Shown piece by piece: positions 14,570 to 24,191 of a DNA stretch of 39,472 nucleotides (position 1 is its first letter; each line of letters starts with the position of its first letter). A program made the position numbers and the translations under genes. Under the pieces are notes generated by a model. The model saw only the letters and a list, made by a program, of their open reading frames with translations. It was not told the origin of the DNA and did not search any database. The DNA is taken from the NCBI GenBank assembly GCA_902760315.1, contig CACWFV010000048.1:1-39472 (forward strand), given 5' to 3'. The DNA is from an uncultured Bacteroidales bacterium (GTDB taxonomy: Bacteria > Bacteroidota > Bacteroidia > Bacteroidales > Bacteroidaceae).

Positions 14570-15613
14570 TCACTTCACTCGCTTAATCACGACCTTGTTG
14601 CCATGGTGGATATACACTCCGGGCTGGCTAGGCTTGCGGCCAATCTTGAAGCCCTGCAACGTCCACCAGTCTGAGTCGTTTTCGTCATCGTCAGCAGCAA
14701 TGGTGCTGATACCTGTCAGCACCTTGCTTAGGTCGATCACGTAGGGCTGCCACGGTGTGCCGATGTTCACGTCGCTGATATAGGTCAGCGTGTTGTCGAT
14801 GACCACTGTCTCACCATTGATACAGGTGCGCAACTCTATCGGATGTCCGCTGCCCTCACCGGCGATGATGAGATAGTAGAGTCCGTCGTTAGCGCGAGTG
14901 GCGCCACGGCAGTCGCCACCGATGTAGGCTGCCACCTCGCAGGTGTCAACGCTCTGCTCACCGTCCTTTAGGGCAATCACCATCGACATGTTGTCGGGAT
15001 AGCTGCCCATAGCGAGAGGCGCAAAGACGCGCACCTCGTCGGAGACTCTCAGATTACTCCGACTACTCCGGTTACTCTGAGTATTCTGATTAGGATAGAC
15101 AAACAACTTCTCCTCGCTGGCGGTGCTGTTGTACATGTAGCCGTGTCCGCTTTCCATCACCTCCAGACTGCCTTCCCAGCCGTTTAGACTGTAGAAGGCG
15201 ATGCCGTGCTGCGACTTCACGCAGTCGCCCACCTGTGGGTTGGCGGCAGCCAGTGCCTGGCCGAGGGTCATCGTCGTCAGCGGCGTATAGCCTATCCAGT
15301 TCCATCCCGGTGTCAGCGTGACGGGCGTTTCCGACAGCTTCAGCTGCTCACCCGTTACAGGCACCTGCTCAGGCATCTGCTGTCCTTCCACGACGGGGCT
15401 GATCTTCATCTTGTACATCGTGGCGGCCAGAATCTGTGCATTCTCCGGCATCCAGTTGTTGCCGTTGCTGAAGATCATCGTTGATGCCTTGTCCTTGATG
15501 AACACTTTCCACGGAGTCAGCAGCGGGAAGACGGCAGCCGGGTGCTGGTTGGCAGGACGCACGCCCAGAGCCACCCAGTTCCAGTTCTGGTTCAGCTTCA
15601 GGTTCTGCTCCAC
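14570..15613 (-). CDS. 3' portion of the giant LamG surface protein, separated by a 20-base duplication
   Basis: This frame does not begin at a natural start. Its first residues, E-Q-N-L-K-L-N-Q-N-W-N-W-V, continue the upstream reading frame exactly if one copy of the 20-base repeat at 15611-15650 is removed. It contains repeats of a W-N-W-(V/I)-(A/G) type segment (N-W-N-W-V-A-L-G and G-W-N-W-I-G-Y). It also has a beta domain with A-A-Y-I-G-G-D-C-R-G that mirrors A-A-F-I-D-G-E-C-R-G in the upstream part. The end (L-Q-G-F-K-I-G-R-K-P ... V-V-I-K-R-V-K) resembles the C-terminal sorting tail of Bacteroidota type IX secretion cargo. If the duplication is real, this tail is lost from the main product and the protein would not be sorted normally. 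Confidence 0.75.
   Translation of the reverse strand: MEQNLKLNQNWNWVALGVRPANQHPAAVFPLLTPWKVFIKDKASTMIFSNGNNWMPENAQILAATMYKMKISPVVEGQQMPEQVPVTGEQLKLSETPVTLTPGWNWIGYTPLTTMTLGQALAAANPQVGDCVKSQHGIAFYSLNGWEGSLEVMESGHGYMYNSTASEEKLFVYPNQNTQSNRSSRSNLRVSDEVRVFAPLAMGSYPDNMSMVIALKDGEQSVDTCEVAAYIGGDCRGATRANDGLYYLIIAGEGSGHPIELRTCINGETVVIDNTLTYISDVNIGTPWQPYVIDLSKVLTGISTIAADDDENDSDWWTLQGFKIGRKPSQPGVYIHHGNKVVIKRVK
15044..15079 (-). repeat. Four tandem 9-base units inside the giant gene
   Basis: On the minus strand the units read CAGAGTAAC, CGGAGTAGT, CGGAGTAAT and CTGAGAGTC (15079 down to 15044). They encode an S/R/N-rich stretch (Q-S-N-R-S-S-R-S-N-L-R-V). The unit is three codons, so copy changes keep the frame. 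It sits between two folded domains and looks like an expandable linker. Confidence 0.6.
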
Positions 15614-18600
15614 GTCGGTACCCTTTGTCCCACGTCGGTACCCTTTGTCCAGATGACGGGCTGGTCGAACGAACCCCTGACGGCATTGAGCTGGAAGCCG
15701 GTTTCAACGGCGGAACCGTTGAACGCGTTGATACGTACATCCGTATAGGCAATGCCTGCTGAGGCATCCCAGATGCGGAAGCTGATGGGCTTGCCGGCAT
15801 CGGTGTCGCCATTGCCATAGACGGTCATCGTCACGTAGGCAGCGCCTCGTACCTGTTTGGGCGATGCCACACCGCGGCACTCGCCGTCGATGAAGGCGGC
15901 CACCATGCTCTCCGAGTTCTCTATCAGGATGCCGCCGATGCGCACCTGTCCGATGTAGTTCATCTGGTGCTCATACAACGTGGGGTCAACGGTCCACTGA
16001 GGTTTCTCGCCGCGCACCTTCATCACCACGCGCAGCGGCTCCAGTATCTGGTTGTTGCCTTGCACGCCCAGATTGAAGTCGTAGTTGCCCACGGGCACCA
16101 GCGGGTTCACCTGGAAGCGCAGCACCTTCGTGGAGAGCGGGTTGATTTCGTCGGAAGCCGAACTTCCGACGACGGTGAGCCACTGCGGCATATTATATAG
16201 GGTATAGTACTCCGTATTGCCGCTCTTGTTCTCGATGGTGACGTCGAAGGTGTGGCTATCGCCGTACTTCTTGATGATGTTCACCGAGTCCTTCGTCCAC
16301 TTCAGCGTGTTCTGCTGCACGTAGGCCGTCCAGCGGATGGGCAGCGACGTGTTGCCGTGCAGGTCGTGGATGCGGTCTACGGTGACGTTGAGCGTCGTTC
16401 CCTCGATGTCGCGCGGCGAGATGCCGGCACCTGTCAGGTTGACCACCACCTTGCGCTCCGAGGCCACGGGCGAAGCGATGAGCTTCGTCTCACGCGGGGC
16501 GTGCTTAATGGGGGGCGCACCAAACGTGCCGAAAAGAACCTGTTGTTTGTCGAAGGTCAAGCTGTTGGTGGCACCGGGTGCCATATTGTCTGCCGTATAG
16601 ATGACCATGGGGACACCTGCCACCACGCTGTCCTTCTCGAAGGGATAATAGGCGGCAAGACCCTTGCTGTATACCGATGCGGTGTCGAGCGTGTTGTACA
16701 TATTGTTCAGCAGACGGCTCTCCGAGAGCGATGCCTTCCAGACGCGCACCTCGTCAATGTCGGCAGCGTCTCCCTTGCCTAAGATCAGCGCCGAGCCCTC
16801 TATGTTGGGAACGGCAGTCTCGGCGATGACGGACGTCCGCTTGCCGTCTATGTAGAACGAGGCCGCCTGTCCGCGTACCACGTTCAGCGCGTAGTGGTGC
16901 CATGCGTCGGCTGTCGGCAACTCCTTCTGTACGGCCACCGTCACCGAGTCCGTGCCGTAGCGCAGCACGAGGTTTCGCTTGTCGTCGTAGCGCAGCCGCA
17001 GCTTCGATGTCTCAGCCAGCTTGTCGCCGTTGACGGTCGGCGTGGCAGTCTCCCAGACCACCTCGCCGGGCTTGGCACCCGAATTGTACCACAGTTCGAT
17101 GGCATAGCTGTCGCCCACGCCGGTGACGATGCGGCTGATGTCTACCTTGGCGCCTTGGTTGCCAGTGACGGACATCTTTTGGTTCGTCCGGTCTATGTTC
17201 CATGCCTCAGGCACGATGAAGTCATGGGTGTGGCGGGCGTCGGCGGCTATGGTGCCGTGGCCCTCGTTCATCGCCCAGTAGTTGGCCAGTCCGTATACGT
17301 AGCCGTCCTTGGCCTGGTTCTTGGTGCTCGCCATGTCGTGTACGTCGCGCCAGATGTTATAGAGTGCCAGTCCGTGGATGTCGCCCATGAAGCCGCCAAG
17401 ATACAGGTGGTTGTCACTGGCGTAGTTGATGGCCTGCACGTCGCCGAGAGTCACCTGCTCGTCCTCGAAGAGGGCTATATTCATCGTGTCAGTCAGTGCC
17501 AGCATGTTGAACTTCATGTCGCTGGCCCTGTAGTTCATGCAGAGGAACATCCACTGGTTGGTGGGCACCGTCTTCTCGCTCGTAAACTTCTTGCCGGCGA
17601 TGGTCACCGTGGCGTGGTCTGTCTCGTCGAAGCCCAAGGCGAAGTTGTCTGTGCCGGCGCCCTGGTGCAGGACGGTACCGTTGGTGAGCAGGCCGGAGAG
17701 CACGCTGACGTTCACCCACATCTCCATCGAGAAGTCGCCGTTGAGGAATACGGGGTTCACCGTCTTCGCCTCGAAGAGCGGCGTTATCGTCAGCGACACG
17801 TTGTGGTCTACGGGCTGCTGGTTCAGTTTGGCGGTGACGATGATGTTGTCCGCGTTGACATAGCCCGGCACGATGTCCTCGTTGAACTCGATGGCCAACT
17901 GGTCGCCGTAGGTCAGGATACCGTTGGCGGGCGCCGGTGTATAGAGGTTGCGAGGCCGCGTCATGTCCTTCGTGACGGCAACAGGGTCGCTGTACACGCT
18001 GACCAGCTCTGTGCCGTAGGGCGTGGTAGTGAAGGCGCGGAACTGGTAGTCGCCCTCAGGGAACGAGAGGTTGCTCTTCATCTTCGCGGCATATAGCAGG
18101 TCTCCCGACTCAGGCAACAGGGCGTTGCTCACGGTGTCGCGGCCGATGGTGTCAGTAGGATTGACCCACCAGGTGAACAGGTCGGTCCACTGCGTGTTGC
18201 CCTGGAAGCGGTACTGCACGCCGACGTTCTTCAGATTCTTGAACTGGCGGTTGAAGCCGGAGAGCTTCATGTCCAGTATGCCGTCCTCCCGGTCGTTGTT
18301 GAGCACGGGCTCCTGGATGGCCAGGTCGATGGGCGACGACGACGGCTTGAAGTGGACGTTCAGCGTACACTCGTCGTAGATGCTGAAAGGCTGATACTGC
18401 GATTCGAACCACAGTGTGATGCCTTCGTAGTCGAGCACGCTCTGGTCGGTCTGCTTCACGGTGATGACCTTCTTCACCGTCTCGCCGGCGGGGATGTAGA
18501 TGCCGCGCCCGCTGGCGGGAACGCCGTCCATCAGGACCTGCAGTCCCTGCTTGTTGAAAGTCTCCGCTATATCCAAGATGTAGGTGAAGTGCACCGTCTG

Positions 18601-21600
18601 GTTGGTTGTCGTGCCGTTGGTCAGGTGCAGCGTGAACTGCCCGGTACCGCCGGCGGGGATGTCGGTCAGTGTGGCGCTCGTCGCCCCTACCTCGCCGTCG
18701 GTGCTGATGCGGATGACGGGCTGCTCCATGCGCTCCGTGCCGTAGGAGATGACGTGCTTCTTCTCCGGCTCGTAGTATTCGGCCAGTTCCTCCCCCTCGT
18801 AGGGATTGTAGCTCTGGCCGCCGCGCAGCACGAAGATGTCGCCCCAGCCTCGCGGAGACTTGTAGATGTCCACACTGAAGTCGGTGCCTGAGTTGCCGTC
18901 GTTCAGCTCGTAGTCAAACTCGACGTAGTCATGCTGGTTGTCATCCGCGTCGCCTCTTACACTGCTGCCCGTGTATCCAGCTTCTCCCTTGAGAACCAAG
19001 TTGCTGCCAAATCTTCCTCCTGCTATCACATCAAGACCAATCTTGCCACCGCCAACAATACCAGCCTTGCGAGAATAGTTTTGAGTTTTGGCCCATGTGG
19101 TGTCGCGGCGTTCAGTGTAGCTATAGCTGGTGCCGCCGTCGAACGAGCGGTTCTCCTTCAGGTATTTGTCGCGCGCAGCCATGGCCTCTATCTTGTCCAG
19201 CTCGTTTTCGGCCAACAGATTCTTCCAGTTCTCCACCGAACCGTTGTAGTACATCACCATGTCTTGCGACTTTCCCTTCGTGCCGGGCTTCCACACGTAG
19301 GTGCCTTCCTCGCCATAGTCCTCTTCGGAGGGTTTCTTCCACGTCAAGTAGACATCCTGCTCACTATCGTTCTGATAACTCTTGGCCGCAGCCTCGTCCA
19401 TATATTCCAGCAGACTGTTGCGCGTGTCAATCAGTTTGGGTATCATCGTTTCCTCTATCTCGCGGGTGGTAAAGACGAAGTCGGTTTTGATCTTGTCGTT
19501 GATGGCCACGGCCTCCTTCAGCCCCAGGACGATGCCGCCGGCCTCGCGGTGGAAGCCCAGTTTGCGGCAGGTGCCCACGATGTAGTTGTGCGACTTGCCG
19601 ATGAATATGTCGCCCTTGGCACCTACGTATTTTGAACCTGTACTACTGCTGATGTTTTCGGCATGGGTCTCGACGAAGGTACTGTCTTCGTTCGTCGTCC
19701 AGGTGAATGAGCCATGCTCACCCACCGTTGCAGTCTGCTCGGCTTTTTGGCTTGAGACGATGGCGACACCAATACCATTGACGGTTTCCAAGTGTGTACC
19801 AAAGAGCAGTTCAAACTCCATGGATTCTTCCACATAGGCTCCGTTTGACTCTCGCCATATTCTCGTATTACTGGTGCCCGACTTCCACGTCACCTTGCCC
19901 TTGGCACCGGGCGGGTCGCGCAGCACCATGTCCACGTGGTCGGGGCCTTCGGTGATGAAGTTGTCGCCGTTGGTCAGTTCGCCTAAGACGATGCCGTCGA
20001 ACTGCTGTCCGCTGTAGGTGCGCTTGTTGCGCTCGAAGGTCATGCTGAAGCGGCGTGTGTAGGGAGCCGTCACGTTGGGTGCGCCAGTGGTGAAGGTGAT
20101 GGTGTTACGTCCGTCCTCGTCCAGGCGCAACTGGGTGCGCTTCAGCTCGGCGATGTCGCCTTCCTTCAGGTTGGTCTTGCTGGGGTCGACCACCTTTGCC
20201 ACCACGTCCTGCGTGTTGCTCATCTCGTTGGCAATGGTCACCACCTGGCCGTTCAGCGGCACGACGTCATCGACGGCTTTGCCGCTGTCGTAGTTGGTAT
20301 AGACCTCGAAGCCGTGTACGTCGAACCTGTATTCCTTGTTGCGTGCAAACACGGGGTAGCCGTAGGTGTAGCTGATGCTGCCGTCGTCCTCCTTCTTCCA
20401 GATGTCGCTGATGGTCGTCGTCTCCGTGGTGCTCACGGCATAGTCGGCCATCTCCTGCTCGCCGAAGCCCTCGCTGCCTTTCTGCGTCACTACCAGTTGC
20501 GGTTCGGCAAAGTGGGTCTTCACCATCTTCGTGTTGTACTTGTAGTAGTTCAATATGGAGTCTCCAGTCTCTGTGACCTGCCACAGCGAGTCTGTCATCT
20601 CCTTCAGCACGTTGGTCAGGTCAATCTGCGGCAGCGTGACAAACTCGATGTTGTCATCGTTTTTGATGATCTCAATGCTCTTGGTGATGTATTTCAGCGG
20701 CGGCAACAGGGCGGAGAACTCGCCCGTCTTCGGGTCGGTGTCTATATAGATGTACTTCGCGTCGCTGCCCTTGCCTGCCCATGTGCGGCTCTCTATGGCG
20801 GTAGTGTCGCTCTCGAAGGGGCGCTCCTCGGTGCCGGTCTGGTCGCTGTAGTAGTTGAACAGCAGGTTCTCGCTGTTCATCATCAGCGTGATGCGGGTCT
20901 TGCCGATGTTGTTGTTCGACGCGCCGAAGCCCACGGCCAGCGTGTCGTTCTTCTCACCGCCACTGACACGGCCCACGAAGTTCACCAGCGTAGAGTCCTG
21001 GAAGTCGTAGGTTACAGGGGCACTGAAGTCGTATTTACCGGTAATCGGGAAGCGTCCGCCACCCACTATCTTGTGCCCACCGAACTTGGCCTCAACATAG
21101 TGTTTGCCGATGGGCACGCTGATCCGGTACTCTCCATTGGCATCGGTCTGCGCCACCTCGCCGTCGTTGGTCTGCAACTGACCGTCGACATAGAACTGTA
21201 TGCCCTCGACGGGGATGTTGGTACCAGCGTAGTTGATGCGTCCCTCCATGGGGAACGACGACACGTCCTCGAAGTTGGCAGTATGTACGAGTGAGTTATA
21301 GCCCACATAGAGCAGCGTCTTGTTGGGGTTGAACTCGTGGACACCGTAGAGTGGAATGACTGAATAGGTGGTGCCTGCGCCGGTGAAGGGAATGCCCTGA
21401 ATGATGTAGTTGCCTTCGGCGTCGGTCTTCGCCCTCAGTCTTAGCGCGCCGGGCGTAAGCGTCGATGACTGGGCATTGCTGCCTATCAGTCCGTGGTGCT
21501 TATGATAGTTGCTGCCGTCGCGTGAGTAGTCGAAGAACTGGGTGCGCAGGCCCTCGTCGAAGGTCCAGTAGGTCTCTAACTGTTGTTCGTCGCCCACAAG

Positions 21601-24090
21601 CAGATGGTCGTAGTTGCCCACGATGTCAGCCTCGCTGAGACACTTCGCCCACAGGCGCAGCTCGTCGGCGGCGCCCTTGAAGCGGCCCAGCTCAAACTGG
21701 CTGGCATTCGTTAGCGGCCACTGGCTGCCGGCAATGGTCAGCGTAGCTTTCTGGACGGTCGGATCGCCGCTGCCGCCATCTTTGGTCAGCACGTAGCAGG
21801 TCAGCGTCGTACCGCTGCGGGTCAGCACCACGTGGTTGTAGCTCTCCTGCTGGAGGGTGATGCCGCTGAAGGTCTGGGTGGTGGTGCCGCCGGTGAAGGT
21901 CAGCTGGCCAGCAGCCGTCATGCCCAGGCCGGTATTGCCTCCCATGTGGGCTATCAGGCCCTTGCTGAACGTTTCGGGATAGAGCCACAGCTGGATGGAG
22001 AAGTCGCCGGCAAACAGGTTGGCGGCGTAGTCGCTGGAGGGGTATGGCCACGTCACGACTCCGGTCGCATCTGAGAAATAGATGGAGTGGTACTGCTCGG
22101 CCTCTTTGCCCTCGCTGTTGGTCATCGTCATCGCGGTGCCCATAGCACCGTAGGCTACGCGGCCTGTCACCGTTCCGGTGCTCTTGGCGAAACCGATGTT
22201 GGTCATTTCGCTATTGATGACGGTGCCGTCGTCGCATTTGTCCTCGACGGTGACGCGGTAGTCGTAGTAGATGCCTGGCTGTGACGTCGCGTCGGTATAG
22301 AACAGATACTCTTCGCTGCTCGACAGGCGTGTCAGCGTCTCCCATGCCTCACTTTCCTGCTCGGCACGCCGACGCTCAATGATGTAGGTCTTGGCATTTG
22401 TAACGCCCTGCTGGCCGACGTGCCACGACAGCTTTACCGAGCCTTCGTAGACGCCCTTCGAGGCATCGAGCGCGTAGAACTTCGTAGCCTCGCCAATGGC
22501 TTTCTTGCTGACAGTATAGGTGTTGAGCACGGCGTCGCCAATGACACCCTCTATGCGATAGGTTCGGGGCGCGCAGGCGCTCAGAGGCTCCTCGGTATAG
22601 GGCACGCCCGTCGCGGCGTCCACCTTGTTCTGCCGGTTGGCGTGCTGGTCGGTGGTGCGGTGCTCCCAGCGCATGGCGCTCTGGTTGTCGGCTGGCGTGA
22701 GGGTGTAGATGGGGTCTTTCTCGTCGTTTACATAGATGCGGAACTTATGGCCGAAGCTCTTGGGATAGGCGTCGGAAGTCCAGGTGAAGACGATGCGGTC
22801 CGACAACTGTTCCGCCTTGAGGTTCTTGACGGGCATCGTGCGGGTGGTGCTCACGGTGACGCTGGCCTTCGTGTCGTCGCGACGGGTCGTCACGTCCCAG
22901 AAGTTCGATACATAATAGACGTCATAGACCGGCTTGGCCTCATTGCTGAAGCCAGTGTCGGCGTATGAACGCACGTTTTGAGCGAGCTCGGCTATCTTTT
23001 TCCCGTCGCGATAGACCACCCACTTGTAGTTGGAATAGTTGCCGGGGATGGTGCCTACGCTCCACGAGAGGTTCACCTTCTTGTCGCGCTGGTTGAACAC
23101 GCCCTTCAGGTCGGTAGCCTTGACAATGGGCGGGTTGATGGTCACCGTCTTGCTGATGACATTACTGTTGTCGGCAAAGGTGTTGCCCGAGTATGTGCCA
23201 TTAAGACGAGAGTCCACCTTATAGTTGCCTACATTCGTGGCCGTGGGCACAGTGCCCGACCAACTGCCGTCATTCACCCTGAACACCGTGTAGCCGACGT
23301 TATCGCTGGTTGGATTATTGGTTATCAGCTTCTGACTCGTGCCGTTGTAGGTAAGGTCCGAGGCGTAGGTGGGTTCTTTTTTCCACTTCGCCGTCTGTGT
23401 GGTGAAGTGCTGATGGATGAAAATATAGGTGGGTACTCCAGCTCCTTTGTTCGTGTCGACGTAGCCACTGTACGAGCTGTTGCGCCAAGAGATGGCGAGA
23501 GAAGAATTGTCACCGTCATCGGTATTGCCGTTGGTGTTGGTTGTTGTCGACAGGCGGGTCATCACGCGCTTGCTGCCGCCGTAACCACTAAGGTTCTTGC
23601 GGTCGCAGGTGTAATAAAGATATATATCATTCCCGTTAGAACCTCTGTTGAGGTCGCCGTCGAACTTGCTGTCGTTGGTCGGCACTTTGTAGTAGGTACG
23701 ACCGTCAGAGGTAAAAGAAGCCACTTTTTTATTCGACGCGCAGATGTCGGTAATGTAGTCCGAATAGGGGTTGGCAGTGCTACTGGTCTTGTAGGCAATG
23801 TGGACGTACCAGCCACCGTTACCTTGGTTGAGGTCTTGCTCGAGGACGGTCCACCCCTTGTTGGTGTACTCGTTCCTCAGGTTTTTCGCATCAAGTCCGC
23901 TGATACCACAACCGAGGACTATCACGTCGGTAATGTACGATTGCGCCTGTATGTTCGTGGTCCCTCCAACGAGCATCACGAGCATGAGCAATAGCACTTG
24001 CAGCCCGTAGCCTCCGTGCCTGTTCTTTCTCTGTGTAGCCCCCGCCCCTCGGCACGGCGACCACGCTGATTGTCGTTGTGTTGTCTTCAT
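15598..24090 (-). CDS. Giant secreted multidomain protein (beta-prism-like, MBG-like, FN3, three LamG domains), 2830 aa as read, 3166 aa when repaired
   Basis: A long charged N-region then L-L-L-M-L-V-M-L-V-G-G ... I-Q-A-Q (to about residue 50) is a signal peptide. Residues 51-180 resemble a MABP/beta-prism-like unit (G-W-T-V-L-E-Q-D-L-N-Q-G, Y-V-H-I-A-Y-K-T, Y-Y-K-V-P-T-N-D). About 238-320 is an MBG-type repeat (L-T-Y-N-G-T-S-Q-K-L). About 323-640 holds three FN3-like domains. About 667-850 is LamG 1 (F-S-I-Q-L-W-L-Y-P). About 950-1050 is carboxypeptidase-regulatory-like. About 1050-1960 is a long unique beta-rich stretch. About 2107-2260 and 2307-2480 are LamG 2 and 3 (F-S-M-E-M-W-V-N; Y-A-I-E-L-W-Y-N). 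Then come Ig-like and C-R-G-V-A domains. The protein should be a surface adhesin or glycan-binding structure. The frame stops at 15598 because of an exact 20-base duplication; without it bases 14570-24090 give exactly 3167 codons. Genes downstream on the same strand may share its transcript. Confidence 0.85.
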   Translation of the reverse strand: MKTTQRQSAWSPCRGAGATQRKNRHGGYGLQVLLLMLVMLVGGTTNIQAQSYITDVIVLGCGISGLDAKNLRNEYTNKGWTVLEQDLNQGNGGWYVHIAYKTSSTANPYSDYITDICASNKKVASFTSDGRTYYKVPTNDSKFDGDLNRGSNGNDIYLYYTCDRKNLSGYGGSKRVMTRLSTTTNTNGNTDDGDNSSLAISWRNSSYSGYVDTNKGAGVPTYIFIHQHFTTQTAKWKKEPTYASDLTYNGTSQKLITNNPTSDNVGYTVFRVNDGSWSGTVPTATNVGNYKVDSRLNGTYSGNTFADNSNVISKTVTINPPIVKATDLKGVFNQRDKKVNLSWSVGTIPGNYSNYKWVVYRDGKKIAELAQNVRSYADTGFSNEAKPVYDVYYVSNFWDVTTRRDDTKASVTVSTTRTMPVKNLKAEQLSDRIVFTWTSDAYPKSFGHKFRIYVNDEKDPIYTLTPADNQSAMRWEHRTTDQHANRQNKVDAATGVPYTEEPLSACAPRTYRIEGVIGDAVLNTYTVSKKAIGEATKFYALDASKGVYEGSVKLSWHVGQQGVTNAKTYIIERRRAEQESEAWETLTRLSSSEEYLFYTDATSQPGIYYDYRVTVEDKCDDGTVINSEMTNIGFAKSTGTVTGRVAYGAMGTAMTMTNSEGKEAEQYHSIYFSDATGVVTWPYPSSDYAANLFAGDFSIQLWLYPETFSKGLIAHMGGNTGLGMTAAGQLTFTGGTTTQTFSGITLQQESYNHVVLTRSGTTLTCYVLTKDGGSGDPTVQKATLTIAGSQWPLTNASQFELGRFKGAADELRLWAKCLSEADIVGNYDHLLVGDEQQLETYWTFDEGLRTQFFDYSRDGSNYHKHHGLIGSNAQSSTLTPGALRLRAKTDAEGNYIIQGIPFTGAGTTYSVIPLYGVHEFNPNKTLLYVGYNSLVHTANFEDVSSFPMEGRINYAGTNIPVEGIQFYVDGQLQTNDGEVAQTDANGEYRISVPIGKHYVEAKFGGHKIVGGGRFPITGKYDFSAPVTYDFQDSTLVNFVGRVSGGEKNDTLAVGFGASNNNIGKTRITLMMNSENLLFNYYSDQTGTEERPFESDTTAIESRTWAGKGSDAKYIYIDTDPKTGEFSALLPPLKYITKSIEIIKNDDNIEFVTLPQIDLTNVLKEMTDSLWQVTETGDSILNYYKYNTKMVKTHFAEPQLVVTQKGSEGFGEQEMADYAVSTTETTTISDIWKKEDDGSISYTYGYPVFARNKEYRFDVHGFEVYTNYDSGKAVDDVVPLNGQVVTIANEMSNTQDVVAKVVDPSKTNLKEGDIAELKRTQLRLDEDGRNTITFTTGAPNVTAPYTRRFSMTFERNKRTYSGQQFDGIVLGELTNGDNFITEGPDHVDMVLRDPPGAKGKVTWKSGTSNTRIWRESNGAYVEESMEFELLFGTHLETVNGIGVAIVSSQKAEQTATVGEHGSFTWTTNEDSTFVETHAENISSSTGSKYVGAKGDIFIGKSHNYIVGTCRKLGFHREAGGIVLGLKEAVAINDKIKTDFVFTTREIEETMIPKLIDTRNSLLEYMDEAAAKSYQNDSEQDVYLTWKKPSEEDYGEEGTYVWKPGTKGKSQDMVMYYNGSVENWKNLLAENELDKIEAMAARDKYLKENRSFDGGTSYSYTERRDTTWAKTQNYSRKAGIVGGGKIGLDVIAGGRFGSNLVLKGEAGYTGSSVRGDADDNQHDYVEFDYELNDGNSGTDFSVDIYKSPRGWGDIFVLRGGQSYNPYEGEELAEYYEPEKKHVISYGTERMEQPVIRISTDGEVGATSATLTDIPAGGTGQFTLHLTNGTTTNQTVHFTYILDIAETFNKQGLQVLMDGVPASGRGIYIPAGETVKKVITVKQTDQSVLDYEGITLWFESQYQPFSIYDECTLNVHFKPSSSPIDLAIQEPVLNNDREDGILDMKLSGFNRQFKNLKNVGVQYRFQGNTQWTDLFTWWVNPTDTIGRDTVSNALLPESGDLLYAAKMKSNLSFPEGDYQFRAFTTTPYGTELVSVYSDPVAVTKDMTRPRNLYTPAPANGILTYGDQLAIEFNEDIVPGYVNADNIIVTAKLNQQPVDHNVSLTITPLFEAKTVNPVFLNGDFSMEMWVNVSVLSGLLTNGTVLHQGAGTDNFALGFDETDHATVTIAGKKFTSEKTVPTNQWMFLCMNYRASDMKFNMLALTDTMNIALFEDEQVTLGDVQAINYASDNHLYLGGFMGDIHGLALYNIWRDVHDMASTKNQAKDGYVYGLANYWAMNEGHGTIAADARHTHDFIVPEAWNIDRTNQKMSVTGNQGAKVDISRIVTGVGDSYAIELWYNSGAKPGEVVWETATPTVNGDKLAETSKLRLRYDDKRNLVLRYGTDSVTVAVQKELPTADAWHHYALNVVRGQAASFYIDGKRTSVIAETAVPNIEGSALILGKGDAADIDEVRVWKASLSESRLLNNMYNTLDTASVYSKGLAAYYPFEKDSVVAGVPMVIYTADNMAPGATNSLTFDKQQVLFGTFGAPPIKHAPRETKLIASPVASERKVVVNLTGAGISPRDIEGTTLNVTVDRIHDLHGNTSLPIRWTAYVQQNTLKWTKDSVNIIKKYGDSHTFDVTIENKSGNTEYYTLYNMPQWLTVVGSSASDEINPLSTKVLRFQVNPLVPVGNYDFNLGVQGNNQILEPLRVVMKVRGEKPQWTVDPTLYEHQMNYIGQVRIGGILIENSESMVAAFIDGECRGVASPKQVRGAAYVTMTVYGNGDTDAGKPISFRIWDASAGIAYTDVRINAFNGSAVETGFQLNAVRGSFDQPVIWTKGTDVGQRVPTWSRT
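15611..15650 (-). repeat. Exact 20-base tandem duplication that breaks the giant gene
   Basis: CACGTCGGTACCCTTTGTCC occurs at 15611-15630 and again, identical, at 15631-15650. Twenty is not a multiple of three, so the second copy shifts the frame and produces a stop at 15598-15600. One copy joins W-T-K-G-T-D-V to E-Q-N-L-K-L-N in a single frame. Confidence 0.9.
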
Positions 24091-24191
24091 AATTTCCTAT
24101 TTTTGTTTTACATTATATCATTATCATTTCTCTTCTCTCTAAGTAGCGCTCTCTCCGCACCATCACCTCCGGCTCACTGTCACAAACGGAT

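Noticed and set aside
16894-18096. A 400-codon + strand frame inside the giant gene, and similar long + frames at 20314-21294 and 22978-23994
   Set aside because: They are antisense to a domain-rich gene, contain valine/histidine/arginine-rich nonsense typical of complementary GC-rich frames, and match no family.
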